Assembly (NCBI GenBank): GCA_035353855.1
Contig: DAOQAK010000016.1
Coordinates: 1-63,592, forward strand
Origin: Bacteroidales bacterium
GTDB taxonomy: Bacteria; Bacteroidota; Bacteroidia; Bacteroidales; CG2-30-32-10
DNA length: 63,592 bases
Direction of reading: 5' to 3'
Below the pieces are notes generated by a model that saw only the letters and a list, made by a program, of their open reading frames with translations, was not told where the DNA came from and made no database searches. Shown here piece by piece: positions 54,507-63,592 of the stretch. The stretch's first letter is position 1; every line of letters begins with the position of its first letter. A program made the position numbers and the translations under genes.

Positions 54507-55595
54507 TTATTTTGAAATCAAAACGTGGTTATGATACAATGCAAGAAGCACATCTTTTCCTAAGGTAATATTCTTCTGTTTCTCGAGATAAATAAATATT
54601 TCGTCATTGGTCTTTATGCCGTCAAATGCATTGATAATCGATTCTGGAATATCAAACGCAAACACAACATTGCTTTCATTTCTTTCAATATATGCTGATG
54701 TTTTAATCCGATATGTTCCTTCAATTTCACTAAAGAAACTTATTTCAGGATTAGGAATTAAAACATTTGGAATGACCATCATATTATTATAATGTTCTTT
54801 CACTTGTTTCACTAGCAGATTAAACTGTGGTCCATTTACTGAAGAGAATTCCTGTAATGTAAGTTCATTAAAAAGTTCAAACGATTTTTTATAAAATGCG
54901 TCCTCCTTTCCTTCCCATTGCTGCCAGTAAAACGAGTATTCATTTTTATGCATTGATAAATCATCCATATCTTCATATGATATATTGCTGTTATCACCAA
55001 AAGGCATGGTGTCGCGCAATTCCAGCTTATCAAATACATGCAGTATCACCGATTCCTGGATATGTTTCATGATTGCAGTCATCCTGTTCCAGAACGATAT
55101 TCCTGCGTGTGCGGTAAGACTTTTACAAAACCATGTTGCACATATTGCTTCCCTGTATTTCCATAAAGAACAATTATATTCCCCTTGCAAATAATAAGGG
55201 CATTGTAAATTTATACTTTTACCAAACCCAAGCTTCCGTCCATGTTCATATAGTAAGGAATATTTTTTTGTAGGATAAATTCCATGAGGAAGAACACCTT
55301 TTTTTTCTTTTATTTTTTGCAATAAACGTTTCCTGCCCTCTTCCATTTCAGGAGTTGTATCGCTCAATACTGCTCCTACCATATAGTTTGGCAACTTTGG
55401 AAAAAAAGTGCAACACTTAGTATCGGGAGCAAATGGTTTCGATAAGTCTTTTTCAAAATCGGCTCGGCTTTCGCATATCATCGGACAGTCCTGACAGTTT
55501 GCAAATTTCTCTTCAGGAATTTCGCTATCAAAAAAAACAGGTAAAAACTTATGATATACTTGCGGTACGTATGTTTTAATACTTTTAAATGCCAT
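54507..55595 (-). CDS. Cysteine-rich protein, YkgJ-like metal cluster
   Basis: 362 residues from MAFKSIKTYVPQVYHKF; an upstream ATG would only add twelve residues. The N-terminal 60 residues carry C34-x2-C37-x3-C41 and C61-C62, followed later by QCPYYLQGEYNCSLWKYREAICATWFCKSL. This cysteine layout resembles YkgJ/zinc- or iron-chelating cluster proteins. The C-terminal ~160 residues are cysteine-poor. Function unknown; a role in metal handling or redox sensing is a guess. Confidence 0.6.
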   Translation of the reverse strand: MAFKSIKTYVPQVYHKFLPVFFDSEIPEEKFANCQDCPMICESRADFEKDLSKPFAPDTKCCTFFPKLPNYMVGAVLSDTTPEMEEGRKRLLQKIKEKKGVLPHGIYPTKKYSLLYEHGRKLGFGKSINLQCPYYLQGEYNCSLWKYREAICATWFCKSLTAHAGISFWNRMTAIMKHIQESVILHVFDKLELRDTMPFGDNSNISYEDMDDLSMHKNEYSFYWQQWEGKEDAFYKKSFELFNELTLQEFSSVNGPQFNLLVKQVKEHYNNMMVIPNVLIPNPEISFFSEIEGTYRIKTSAYIERNESNVVFAFDIPESIINAFDGIKTNDEIFIYLEKQKNITLGKDVLLALYHNHVLISK

Positions 55596-55656
55596 AATAC
55601 TTTTTTTATTATAAAATTTTAAGAAAACCAAAGTTATAAAATATCAATAATGTTTT

Positions 55657-55664
55657 TACATTTG
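55657..55664 (+). promoter_or_regulatory. Candidate -7 box for the M13 peptidase
   Basis: TACATTTG matches TAnnTTTG and lies 36 bp before the ATG at 55701, which carries the intended signal peptide start. Confidence 0.35.
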
Positions 55665-55700
55665 GTAACTTTAAAAAAATCAATTAAAATAAATCACTAA

Positions 55701-57750
55701 ATGAAAAAAATATTTTTTATTTACTTCACTGATGGCTGTTGCAATTAGCGTTTGCAACACATCATGCAATTCTAAAAAGAAAGACAAGGAAAGTCCAGAT
55801 GCATTGGTAATGCACATCGACTCAACAGTGAAGCCCGGTAACGATTTCTTTCTTTATGCAAATGGAAAATGGTTTAAAGAAAATCCTATTCCTGCAAGCG
55901 AACAGAGCAATGGAATTTGGCAATTGATCCAGGATACTGTTAATGCTCAAATCCGCAAAATATGCGAATCATCAGCCACATTGAAAGAAGCTACAAAAGG
56001 AAGTAACAAACAAAAAATCGGTGACTTCTTTTCATCAGGTATGGACAGCGCCACCATCAATAAAAACGGCATTTCTGATTTAAAAGATATTTTCGACGAG
56101 ATTGACGGTATAAAAGACATCAACGGGATTCTTAAATCAGCATCATACATTCATATTGTAGCAGGTTCTCCATTATTTGGATTTTATGTTGCACAGGATG
56201 ATAAGATCAGCAACAAATATGCTATCTTCCTTTCACAAGGCGGACTAAGCCTTCCCGACCGCAGTTACTATTTCGACAGCGATGCACGTGCAGTAAGTAA
56301 CAGGGAAAAATTCATTCAGCATCTTCAGAACATGTTTAAAATACTGGGCTATGATGAAGCCAAAGCAAAAACTGCTGCCAGCAACCTGATGAAACTCGAA
56401 ACAGCTATGGCTAAAGCATCGCGTAAACGTGAAGATACACGCGACCCCTGGGAAAATTATCATAAGATGACTTTGAAGAAACTTTCAGAATCAACTTCAA
56501 ACATCGACTGGTCGGTATTCTTTGCAGGTGTTGGATTAAACAAAGTTGATTCGGTTATTGTAGGTCAGCCTGAATATTTAACAGCCCTCAATGGTTACCT
56601 GAAATCATTTCCTGTTGATGATTGGAAAAATTATCTGAAATATAATCTTGTTAAAAACCTTGCCCGTTATCTTGATGATAAGACCTATATGGAAGTTTTC
56701 AATTTCTACTCCACTAATTTACGTGGAATTAAAGAACCTAAACCACGCTGGGAACGCGTAGTTGAACAAACCGACAATTCTCTTGGCGAACTCATAGGAC
56801 AGGTTTATGTTGATGAATATTTACCAAAAGGGACAAAAGAAAAACTTGTTGAAATTGGCAATGCAATAAAATCGGTTTATGCCGAAAGAATAAAAGCTCT
56901 CGACTGGATGAGTGATGTAACAAAAGATAAAGCATTGAAAAAGCTGAACGCAGTAATCATGAAAGTTGGCTATCCCGACAAATGGAAAGATTTAAGCGCT
57001 ATGAACATTGACCGTACTTCGTTTGTTAAAAATATTATCAATGCCAACAAATGGGAATCAAATTATATGATTTCAAAATATGGCAAACCTGTTGACCGCA
57101 CCGAATGGGATATGGAGCCACAAACCTATAACGCTTATTACAACCCTTCAAATAATGAAGTTTGCATTCCCGGATGTAATATTATTGTTCCGGGCTATGA
57201 AGGTAAAATGGCCGATGACGCTTTGTTGTATTCAATTATTGGTGCAACATTCGGACACGAAATAACTCACGGCTTTGATGACCAGGGTTGCAAATACAAT
57301 GCTGAAGGAAATCTTCAGAATTGGTGGACTCCAGAAGACAGTGCAAAGTTTTATGCTAAAACAAAAATGATCGTAAAGCAATTCAACAATTATATTGCTG
57401 TTGATACATTACACATTAATGGAGAGCTTACACAAGGCGAAAATATTGCCGACTTAGGCGGAATCATTATGGCTTACGAAGCTTTCAAGAAAACAAATCA
57501 ATTCAAAAATAATGAAATGATTGCCAACTTAACTCCTGCTCAGCGCTTCTTCCTTGGCTATGCACTTGCATGGATGGTTAATGAACGTCCCGAAGCAACA
57601 GCGAACCAGGTGAGAAGTAATGAACATTCACCAGCTAAATTCAGGGTTATCGGACCATTATCAAATATGCCTGAATTCTATGAAGCATTTGGTGTTAAAG
57701 AAGGTGATGCAATGTGGTTACCCGAAAATTCAAGAATTCGGATTTGGTAA
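55701..57750 (+). CDS. M13 family metallopeptidase, frameshifted signal peptide
   Basis: The open frame from 55732 gives 672 residues (MAVAISVCNTSCNSKK...). The natural start is probably the ATG at 55701: one A fewer in the A7 run at 55704-55710 would join MKKYFLFTSL to MAVAISV and give a normal lipoprotein signal peptide with a lipid cysteine. As read, the ATG at 55701 ends after 15 codons. The body is a complete M13 (neprilysin/PepO) zinc peptidase: H509-E510-I-T-H513, the zinc-ligand GENIADLGG with Glu570, NAYYNPSNNEVCIPG and the C-terminal RSNEHSPAKFRVIGPLSN...W. It cleaves small peptides outside the cytosol. Confidence 0.9.
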
Positions 57751-57785
57751 TATTTCGAAAATAATTTTTCAATAAATATTTATTT

Positions 57786-57819
57786 AAGAGCGGGCGTAGA
57801 TGAATCTACGCCCGCTCTT
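57786..57819 (+). terminator. Strong terminator after the M13 peptidase gene
   Basis: Perfect 15-bp stem (AAGAGCGGGCGTAGA / TCTACGCCCGCTCTT) with a TGAA tetraloop, followed by GTTTTTG. One of the most stable hairpins in the window. Confidence 0.9.
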
Positions 57820-57897
57820 GTTTTTGAATCTTCACAAACACAATATTTCTTATCTGAAAATCGTTTTATTATTACCAAACCAAACAACTTCTCAATC

Positions 57898-58803
57898 ATG
57901 AAAAAAGCAAGATACATTTCAGTGCTATCTTTTGCTATGCTGTTTTATATTTCAGCAACAGCAGAAGTCTCAATGACATTAAAGACTGCCATTGAAAGAA
58001 ACATTATCAAAATAAGCGCACATGGCGCTATTCCTGACAGTACAAAGCCTTACACCAGCACAGGTCACATTGGTGAATGTTTAGAATTCAACGTTACAAA
58101 CCTCACAAGTACTCCACTTAAATTGATTGTTGAAAACGGAAGAAAATTCACCAGTGCGGAAGACGACAAACAGGATTTAATGATAACCAACCAACTTATC
58201 TTCGTTTTAAACGGAAGAAAGAGCAGCACTTTCAGGGCATATGCCATGTGCATCTCGCCTTATAAAGGTTCGCCAAAACCTTTAACAGTTTTCAATATAA
58301 GCAAGATGGCGGATGGCTATTTACTGCAAATATCAGGCATTCTGGAAAAATATAAATTCCAGGATCCAACTGGACAGGATGCCGTTTGGGCTATTATAAA
58401 AAATGTTGACTCGAACGCTGTTTATGCTTCTAATAATTTTGAAGGAAATATTCTTAAAAAATTTGTCCAGTTTGCTAAAGAAGGGAAAAAAATCACCGAT
58501 GACATGCTTTTAGGAAATAATTTATTTGGCCCTATTTTAAACAAACCCGAATATTACATAACAGGGCGTATTACTTGGGAAATGCTGAAAAAAGATAATG
58601 CTACTCTTTGCGTTTACGATGAACAGGGAAATTATGTAACAGATATTTTTGTACAGGAAAAATACGAAGCAGGAAAACAATCATACAGTTTTAAATTAAC
58701 CACCTGCCTTATTCAACCTGATAAAAAATATCTGGTGCGACTCAAAGTTAAAAACAGCACTCTTGAAGAGCTTGCATGTGTTAGTCAAAAACAAGAATAT
58801 TGA
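57898..58803 (+). CDS. Secreted protein of unknown function
   Basis: 301 residues. Signal peptide ends near ATAE (residue 23). The first ~110 mature residues form a beta-sandwich-like region (IKISAHGAIPDSTKPYTSTGHIGECLEFNVTNLTSTPLKLIVENG), and a C-terminal ~80-residue part (GRITWEMLKKDNATLCVYDEQGNYV) resembles an extracellular Ig-like or T9SS-associated module without a recognised sorting signal. I cannot name the family. It is monocistronic, bracketed by terminators at 57786 and 58862. Confidence 0.6.
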   Translation: MKKARYISVLSFAMLFYISATAEVSMTLKTAIERNIIKISAHGAIPDSTKPYTSTGHIGECLEFNVTNLTSTPLKLIVENGRKFTSAEDDKQDLMITNQLIFVLNGRKSSTFRAYAMCISPYKGSPKPLTVFNISKMADGYLLQISGILEKYKFQDPTGQDAVWAIIKNVDSNAVYASNNFEGNILKKFVQFAKEGKKITDDMLLGNNLFGPILNKPEYYITGRITWEMLKKDNATLCVYDEQGNYVTDIFVQEKYEAGKQSYSFKLTTCLIQPDKKYLVRLKVKNSTLEELACVSQKQEY

Positions 58804-58861
58804 TTTTCATAACGACAAAAAGTCACACAGCAAAATTTTAACAATGTCAATATTTCCAGAA

Positions 58862-58887
58862 AAAAGCCATTTTCCAAAATGGCTTTT
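58862..58887 (+). terminator. Terminator before clpB
   Basis: AAAAGCCATTTT / AAAATGGCTTTT, 12-bp stem, 2-nt CC loop in the perfect form, followed by ATTTTG. It ends the 57898-58803 transcript and overlaps the clpB upstream region. Confidence 0.75.
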
Positions 58888-58921
58888 ATTTTGATTACCT
58901 TTAATGAAAAAAATTATTGAC

Positions 58922-61519
58922 ATGAATCTTGAGAACTTTACCATAAAATCGCAGGAAGCCATTCAGAAAGCGCAGGAATTCGCATATTCCGGCGAACACC
59001 AGGCTATTGAGACAGCACATTTATTAAAAGGAATTCTTACCGTTGATGAAACAGTTGCTCCTTATCTTTTAAAGAAGCTAAATGTGAACATCAGTAATCT
59101 TGAAAATGTTTTGAACCGCATCATTAATTCTTATCCAAAAGTTTCAGGTGGTGCGCAATACCTGTCTCCTAAAGCCAACCTTGCTTTACAAAAAGCAAAT
59201 TCATATTTAAAGGAATTTGGTGATGAATTTATTTCTATCGAACATATCCTGATTGGCTTGCTTCACACGAATGACGATATTTCCAGCTTGCTTAAAGATG
59301 CCGGTGTTACTGAAAAAGAATTAAAAGTTGCGATAAAAGATTTGCGCAAAGGTTCAAAAGTAACATCACACAGCGCCGATGAAACGTATCAATCGTTGAG
59401 TAAATACGCCAACAATCTGAATGAAATGGCGCAATCCGGAAAACTTGACCCTGTTATTGGTCGTGATGATGAAATAAGAAGAATTTTACAAATACTTTCA
59501 CGCCGTACAAAAAACAATCCTATTCTTATTGGAGAGCCCGGTGTTGGGAAAACCGCAATTGCCGAGGGTTTGGCGCATCGTATCATTCGTGGCGACGTTC
59601 CAGAAAATCTGAAAAACAAAAAAATATTCTCGCTCGACATGGGCGCACTTATTGCCGGTGCAAAATACAAGGGCGAGTTTGAAGAACGATTGAAAGCTGT
59701 GATAAAAGAAGTCATCAACTCCAACGGTGATGTGATTCTTTTCATTGATGAAATTCATACCTTGGTTGGAGCCGGTGCCAGCGAAGGTGCCATGGATGCC
59801 GCAAACATTCTGAAGCCGGCGTTATCACGAGGCGAACTTCGTGCTATAGGTGCAACTACGTTAAAAGAATATCAAAAATATTTTGAAAAAGATAAAGCGC
59901 TTGAACGTCGTTTTCAGATTGTAATTGTTGATGAGCCTGACGCAAACGATTCTATCTCCATACTTCGCGGATTGAAAGAACGCTACGAAACTCATCACCA
60001 GGTACGGATAAAAGATGAAGCAATCATAGCAGCAGTAGAGCTTTCGCAGCGATACATTGGTGACCGCTTCCTGCCTGATAAAGCCATCGACCTTATTGAT
60101 GAAGCCGCTTCTAAATTACGATTGGAAATAAATTCAGTTCCCGAAGAGCTTGATGAAACGGAAAGAAAGATTCGTCAGCTTGAAATTGAACGCGAAGCTA
60201 TAAAGCGTGAGAACGATAAAATAAAATTAAATGAACTGAATGAAACCATTGCCAATCTTAACGATGAACGCAATAAACTGAAAGCAAAATGGCAAGCAGA
60301 AAAAGAAGTTGTTGACGGAATACAGAAAAGAAAAAAAGATATTGAGAATTTCAAATTCGAAGCAGAACAAGCTGAACGCAGCGGTGATTACGGCAAAGTA
60401 GCCGAACTGCGTTATGGAAGAATTAAAGAAGCCGAGAATGAGCTGGCTTTGCTGAATAAGAAATTACAGGAAATGCAGGCCGATGCAGCATTAATAAAAG
60501 AAGAAGTAGACGCCGAAGACATTGCCGAAGTAGTTTCGAAGTGGACTGGCATACCTGTCAGCAAAATGATGCAAAGCGAAAAAGAAAAATTATTGAACCT
60601 CGAAAATGAATTACATAAACGCATCGTCGGCCAGGATGAAGCCATAGAAGCCATTTCCGATGCCATACGCCGCAGTCGTGCAGGTATGCAGGATGCAAAG
60701 CGACCAATCGGTTCATTCATATTTTTAGGAACTACCGGTGTTGGAAAAACAGAACTGGCAAAAGCTTTGGCCGAATTTTTATTCAACGATGAAAATTCCA
60801 TAGTGCGTATCGACATGAGCGAATACCAGGAACGGCATACTGTTTCTCGCTTGATTGGCGCGCCTCCGGGATATGTGGGTTATGATGAAAGCGGACAATT
60901 GACCGAAGCGGTAAGACGTAAACCATACAGCGTAGTGCTTCTCGATGAAATTGAAAAAGCACATCACGATATTTTCAATATTCTATTACAGGTTTTAGAT
61001 GAAGGCCGACTGACCGACAATAAAGGCAGGACAGCCGATTTCAAGAATACAATTATTATCATGACTTCAAATATGGGTTCGCATATCATACAGGAAAAAT
61101 TTGAATTCTTAAATGAAACGAACCGTGATGATGTGCTTGCATCTACACGTAACGAAGTTTATGATTTGCTGAAAAAATCAATACGACCTGAATTTTTAAA
61201 TCGTGTTGATGAAATAATCATGTTCAACCCGCTTACACGCGACGAGATAAAACAAATTGTAATAATGCAGTTAAATAAAGTTCAGAAGATGCTTGCCGAT
61301 AGCGGCATTACGCTTACCATTGCTTCCGATGCCATTGACTGGATAGCGCAACTGGGCTTCGACCCGCAACTGGGCGCACGTCCGCTGAAACGCGTGATAC
61401 AACGAAAAGTGCTGAACGAACTTTCAAAAATGATACTCTCGGGAATGGTGCATAAAGAAAGTGAGATCGTTCTCGATTTCATTGACGACAAAATTGTTTT
61501 CTTCAACAAAACAAAATAA
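58922..61519 (+). CDS. clpB: ATP-dependent disaggregase ClpB
   Basis: About 865 residues from the ATG at 58922 (MNLENFTIKSQEAIQKAQ), which matches the usual ClpB start; an ATG six codons upstream is also possible. The N-domain comes first, then AAA-1 with GEPGVGKT, a coiled-coil middle domain (~400-520, RKIRQLEIEREAIKREN..., DGIQKRKKDIENFKFEAEQAERSGDYGKVAEL), and AAA-2 with GTTGVGKT and VLLDEIEKAH. ClpB works with DnaK to recover aggregated proteins in the cytosol. It is preceded by a terminator, so it has its own promoter; no CIRCE element was found. Confidence 0.97.
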   Translation: MNLENFTIKSQEAIQKAQEFAYSGEHQAIETAHLLKGILTVDETVAPYLLKKLNVNISNLENVLNRIINSYPKVSGGAQYLSPKANLALQKANSYLKEFGDEFISIEHILIGLLHTNDDISSLLKDAGVTEKELKVAIKDLRKGSKVTSHSADETYQSLSKYANNLNEMAQSGKLDPVIGRDDEIRRILQILSRRTKNNPILIGEPGVGKTAIAEGLAHRIIRGDVPENLKNKKIFSLDMGALIAGAKYKGEFEERLKAVIKEVINSNGDVILFIDEIHTLVGAGASEGAMDAANILKPALSRGELRAIGATTLKEYQKYFEKDKALERRFQIVIVDEPDANDSISILRGLKERYETHHQVRIKDEAIIAAVELSQRYIGDRFLPDKAIDLIDEAASKLRLEINSVPEELDETERKIRQLEIEREAIKRENDKIKLNELNETIANLNDERNKLKAKWQAEKEVVDGIQKRKKDIENFKFEAEQAERSGDYGKVAELRYGRIKEAENELALLNKKLQEMQADAALIKEEVDAEDIAEVVSKWTGIPVSKMMQSEKEKLLNLENELHKRIVGQDEAIEAISDAIRRSRAGMQDAKRPIGSFIFLGTTGVGKTELAKALAEFLFNDENSIVRIDMSEYQERHTVSRLIGAPPGYVGYDESGQLTEAVRRKPYSVVLLDEIEKAHHDIFNILLQVLDEGRLTDNKGRTADFKNTIIIMTSNMGSHIIQEKFEFLNETNRDDVLASTRNEVYDLLKKSIRPEFLNRVDEIIMFNPLTRDEIKQIVIMQLNKVQKMLADSGITLTIASDAIDWIAQLGFDPQLGARPLKRVIQRKVLNELSKMILSGMVHKESEIVLDFIDDKIVFFNKTK

Positions 61520-61598
61520 TTTTACCTTAGAGACTGTTTAAAATTCTTGCAAGTAAAATTTTTATATTTCTTTTATATTCTTTAGTGATATTTTGGTG

Positions 61599-61612
61599 TC
61601 CGCCTTGGCGGA
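61599..61612. repeat. TCCGCC-type palindrome, copy 4
   Basis: TCCGCCTTGGCGGA, perfect as read and flanked on both sides by TGGTG (61594-61598 and 61613-61617). The identical 14 bp occurs at 43740. It lies in the gap between clpB and the flavoprotein gene. Confidence 0.8.
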
Positions 61613-61657
61613 TGGTGTTTTAGTGGCAAATATTTTATATTTAAATTTTTAAAAAAA

Positions 61658-62194
61658 ATGAGTAAAAAAGTTTTAGTATTATCATCCAGCCCCAGGAAAG
61701 GCGGCAATTCCGACACACTCTGCGACCAGTTCATTTCAGGAGCAAAAGAAGCAGGACACGAAACAGAGAAAATATTTTTAAAAGATAAAAAAATAAATTA
61801 CTGCACAGGTTGCGGCGTTTGTTTTGAAAAAAGAAAATGCTCGCAAAAAGACGACATGACTGAAATATTGGATAAAATGATTGCAGCCGATGTTATTGTA
61901 ATGGCAACGCCTGTATATTTCTACACCATGTGCGGGCAGATGAAAACCATGATCGATCGTTGCTGTGCCCGTTACACCGGTATTAAAAACAAAGAATTTT
62001 ATTTTATTGTAACTGCTGCCGTAAAAAGCAAACAGGCAATGGAACGAACCATTGATGAGTTCAGGGGATTCACTTCATGCCTTACAAATCCTAAAGAGAA
62101 AGGTATCATCTACGGTACAGGCGCATGGAATATTGGTGATATAAAAAATACCGATGCCATGAATAAAGCATTTGAAATGGGGAAAAATATTTAA
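61658..62194 (+). CDS. Iron-sulphur-flavoprotein-like NAD(P)H/FMN reductase
   Basis: 178 residues with a flavodoxin-like fold. The FMN phosphate loop is LSSSPRKGGNSDTL (9-22). The segment NYCTGCGVCFEKRKC gives C49-x2-C52-x2-C55-x5-C61, matching the compact Cys motif (CX2CX2CX4-7C) of iron-sulphur flavoproteins, followed by ATPVYFYTMCGQMKTMIDR, the flavin-contacting loop. It probably moves electrons in the cytosol. Many relatives keep the fold without the cluster, so the cluster is inferred. Confidence 0.85.
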   Translation: MSKKVLVLSSSPRKGGNSDTLCDQFISGAKEAGHETEKIFLKDKKINYCTGCGVCFEKRKCSQKDDMTEILDKMIAADVIVMATPVYFYTMCGQMKTMIDRCCARYTGIKNKEFYFIVTAAVKSKQAMERTIDEFRGFTSCLTNPKEKGIIYGTGAWNIGDIKNTDAMNKAFEMGKNI

Positions 62195-62264
62195 GTAGAT
62201 TTTTTTATTTACAAAGTAAAAATATCAGTAATATAGCAACACAAAAGTTGAACTAAACCTTAAA

Positions 62265-62861
62265 ATGAGAATTAAAGAGTTCATTATCATCCTTACTTTT
62301 TCTCTCTTCAGACAGTTTTGTTTATCTCAGACAAATGAGACTTTTCTTGACTCATTAAATAACAAGGAAAGCTTGATATACCTTTCAGACTCTTTAACAA
62401 GACATGAAATTGCTTCATTCAGTATTAGAGGTAAATCTATTTTTGAGGCGGACAGTTCTATCAAACAGACCTTGTACGAAATACCACTTGTAAATTGTAC
62501 AGACACTTCTGCATACTTTGAAAAAGGAGATTTCTATGCAAGCGAGATAATTGTTGGAATTTTTTCCGAAAACAAATTTTCAAAGCATAGAATTAAAGAG
62601 GTGCAATTCATTCACTACAAATATGGATTAATTCTTCCAGACAGTGCAATCGCTGGAATTTATGACCCAATTTTCTGTTTAAATAATTATAAGAAAAAAA
62701 AGGAGCACTTTTCTAATTGTAAAGTGTTTCGGTCATCAGACAAAAAAAGAATTTATATTTATATGCTCAATGGACACGAAAAAAAACAGTATGAAATAAC
62801 ATGGGTAATACAAGACAGCAAATATTTTACTCGTGTTCTAGACTTTGTAAATAATGAATAA
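62265..62861 (+). CDS. Secreted protein of unknown function
   Basis: 198 residues. Signal peptide (IKEFIIILTFSLFRQFCLSQ), then an unassigned domain with TDTSAYFEKGDFYASEIIVGIFSENKFSKHRIKEVQFI. Base composition is markedly AT-rich, like the 1028-1735 gene. Neighbouring genes give no functional clue. Confidence 0.6.
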   Translation: MRIKEFIIILTFSLFRQFCLSQTNETFLDSLNNKESLIYLSDSLTRHEIASFSIRGKSIFEADSSIKQTLYEIPLVNCTDTSAYFEKGDFYASEIIVGIFSENKFSKHRIKEVQFIHYKYGLILPDSAIAGIYDPIFCLNNYKKKKEHFSNCKVFRSSDKKRIYIYMLNGHEKKQYEITWVIQDSKYFTRVLDFVNNE

Positions 62862-62998
62862 CAAAAGAAATAAGGCTGTTGCAAGCGCATCGTTGAAAGT
62901 AATTGTAATGTAACACATCATACAACAACTACAAAATAAAAATTATCATAACTTTGAAAAGAATATTACAGAGTTTCGGAATAGATAACTTTTAAATT

Positions 62999-63592
62999 AT
63001 GAGCAATGCAAAAATATCCATACGTTTTTTTGACGACCGCGAAGTGCGAGCCGTTTGGGACGAACAAAACGCCAAGTGGTGGTTTAGTGTGTTGGATATA
63101 GTTGCTTTGCTTACCGACCAAGACGATTACACCAAAACCCGTAACTATTGGAAATATCTTAAAGCGAAGTTGAGGAAAGAAAACAGCCAAGTGGTTAGTG
63201 CCACTACCCAGTTGAAACTCATCGCACCTGATGGCAAAAAGCGTTTAACTGATATGTTGGATTACACCGGTATTATTGCCTTAGGTAAAGAATTTCCGGG
63301 CAAAAAGGCAAACCGATTTATTGAATGGTTTACATACAGTGATGAAAGCATAGACGGAAAAAGCAAATCAAAAGCGTATGCAATGTTTGAAAGTTCTTTT
63401 ATCAACAGCATTGAAGTTGGCACTACCAAAGGTTTGCAACAAATACACGCTTATTTGTTTGGCGGATTGTATGATTTTGCTGGACAAATAAGACAAAAAA
63501 ATATTTCAAAAGGTGGTTTTCAATTTGCTGTTTCACGTTTTTTAGGCGACACATTAAAGCAAATAGAAGCAATGCCCGAAACTACATTTGAC
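62999..63592 (+). CDS. Bro-N domain / Fic domain fusion, cut by window end
   Basis: Open from the ATG at 62999 to the end of the window (198 codons, no stop). Residues ~1-115 resemble the Bro-N / phage-antirepressor family (REVRAVWDEQNAKWWFSVLDIVALLTDQDDYTKTRNYWKYLKAKL...LDYTGIIALGKEFPGKKANRF). From ~130, SSFINSIEVGTTKGLQQIHAYLFGGLYDFAGQIRQKNISKGGFQFA matches the N-terminal part of Fic domains, which transfer AMP or related groups to proteins. The catalytic HxFx(D/E)GN motif would lie beyond the window. Such fusions are often toxins or phage-related regulators. Confidence 0.8.
   Translation, partial: MSNAKISIRFFDDREVRAVWDEQNAKWWFSVLDIVALLTDQDDYTKTRNYWKYLKAKLRKENSQVVSATTQLKLIAPDGKKRLTDMLDYTGIIALGKEFPGKKANRFIEWFTYSDESIDGKSKSKAYAMFESSFINSIEVGTTKGLQQIHAYLFGGLYDFAGQIRQKNISKGGFQFAVSRFLGDTLKQIEAMPETTFD

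Noticed and set aside
1..63592. tRNA or rRNA genes.
   Set aside because: No cloverleaf-like T-arm sequences or conserved rRNA segments were seen on reading either strand; a dedicated scan would be needed to exclude them fully.

Overview
This window looks like a chromosomal segment of an AT-rich member of the Bacteroidota, probably an anaerobic or microaerophilic Bacteroidales-type organism. Several things point there: a complete aerotolerance (bat) operon, secreted proteins ending in type IX secretion (T9SS) sorting domains with the typical 'YPNP' motif, lipoproteins with acidic/lysine-rich residues after the lipid cysteine, promoter-like TAnnTTTG boxes, and a HydF-family maturase homologue. 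No rRNA, tRNA, CRISPR array or recognisable transposase gene was seen. All family assignments come from reading the translated sequence by eye; no search was run.

Layout. 1-4.2 kb: a small VOC + SRPBCC pair, a secreted unknown, a short methyltransferase-like remnant, a DUF2079 membrane protein and a YggS-type PLP protein. 4.2-14.6 kb (mostly minus strand): a class A penicillin-binding protein, three consecutive PiT phosphate transporters of identical length, a small lipoprotein, the NAD(P)HX repair enzyme and two small membrane proteins. 14.7-20.4 kb: signal peptidase I, a WbqC protein, a probable outer-membrane protein, a PgpH-like HD phosphohydrolase (minus strand) and an NlpC/P60 cell-wall peptidase. 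20.8-29.6 kb: the plus-strand moxR-DUF58-BatD-like-batA-batB-batC-batD-batE operon. 29.7-33.8 kb: a phosphodiesterase, a LamG lipoprotein, a T9SS cargo protein, a 65-residue membrane protein and a second VOC + SRPBCC pair.

33.9-44.2 kb is the accessory part: an AIPR-family (abortive phage infection) gene with a PD-(D/E)xK-like motif, followed by a palindromic, recombination-site-like element; a 1.4-kb non-coding repeat hub with a 42-bp minisatellite and paired 54/55-bp direct repeats; two tandem secreted proteins fusing a CrtC/AttH lipocalin-like region to a T9SS signal; and an outer-membrane/PAP2 pair. 44.2-46.8 kb is a LiaF-like / LytS-type kinase / LytTR regulator operon. 46.9-55.6 kb holds LigA, a universal stress protein, an HD protein, a HydF-like GTPase that lacks the iron-sulphur ligands, a C1 peptidase and a Cys-rich protein. 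55.7-63.6 kb holds an M13 metallopeptidase whose signal peptide appears frameshifted at an A7 run, a secreted unknown, ClpB, an iron-sulphur-flavoprotein-like reductase, a secreted unknown and a truncated Bro-N-Fic fusion running off the end.

The strongest unexplained structure is a 102-bp element present three times (20521, 41533, 46816), always between genes, exactly 102 bp each. It folds as two adjacent hairpins and, in two copies, carries an 11-bp complementarity between the loops. A second unexplained signal is a 14-bp palindrome (TCCGCC-NN-GGCGGA) found four times; one copy has an apparent empty-site counterpart inside the window.
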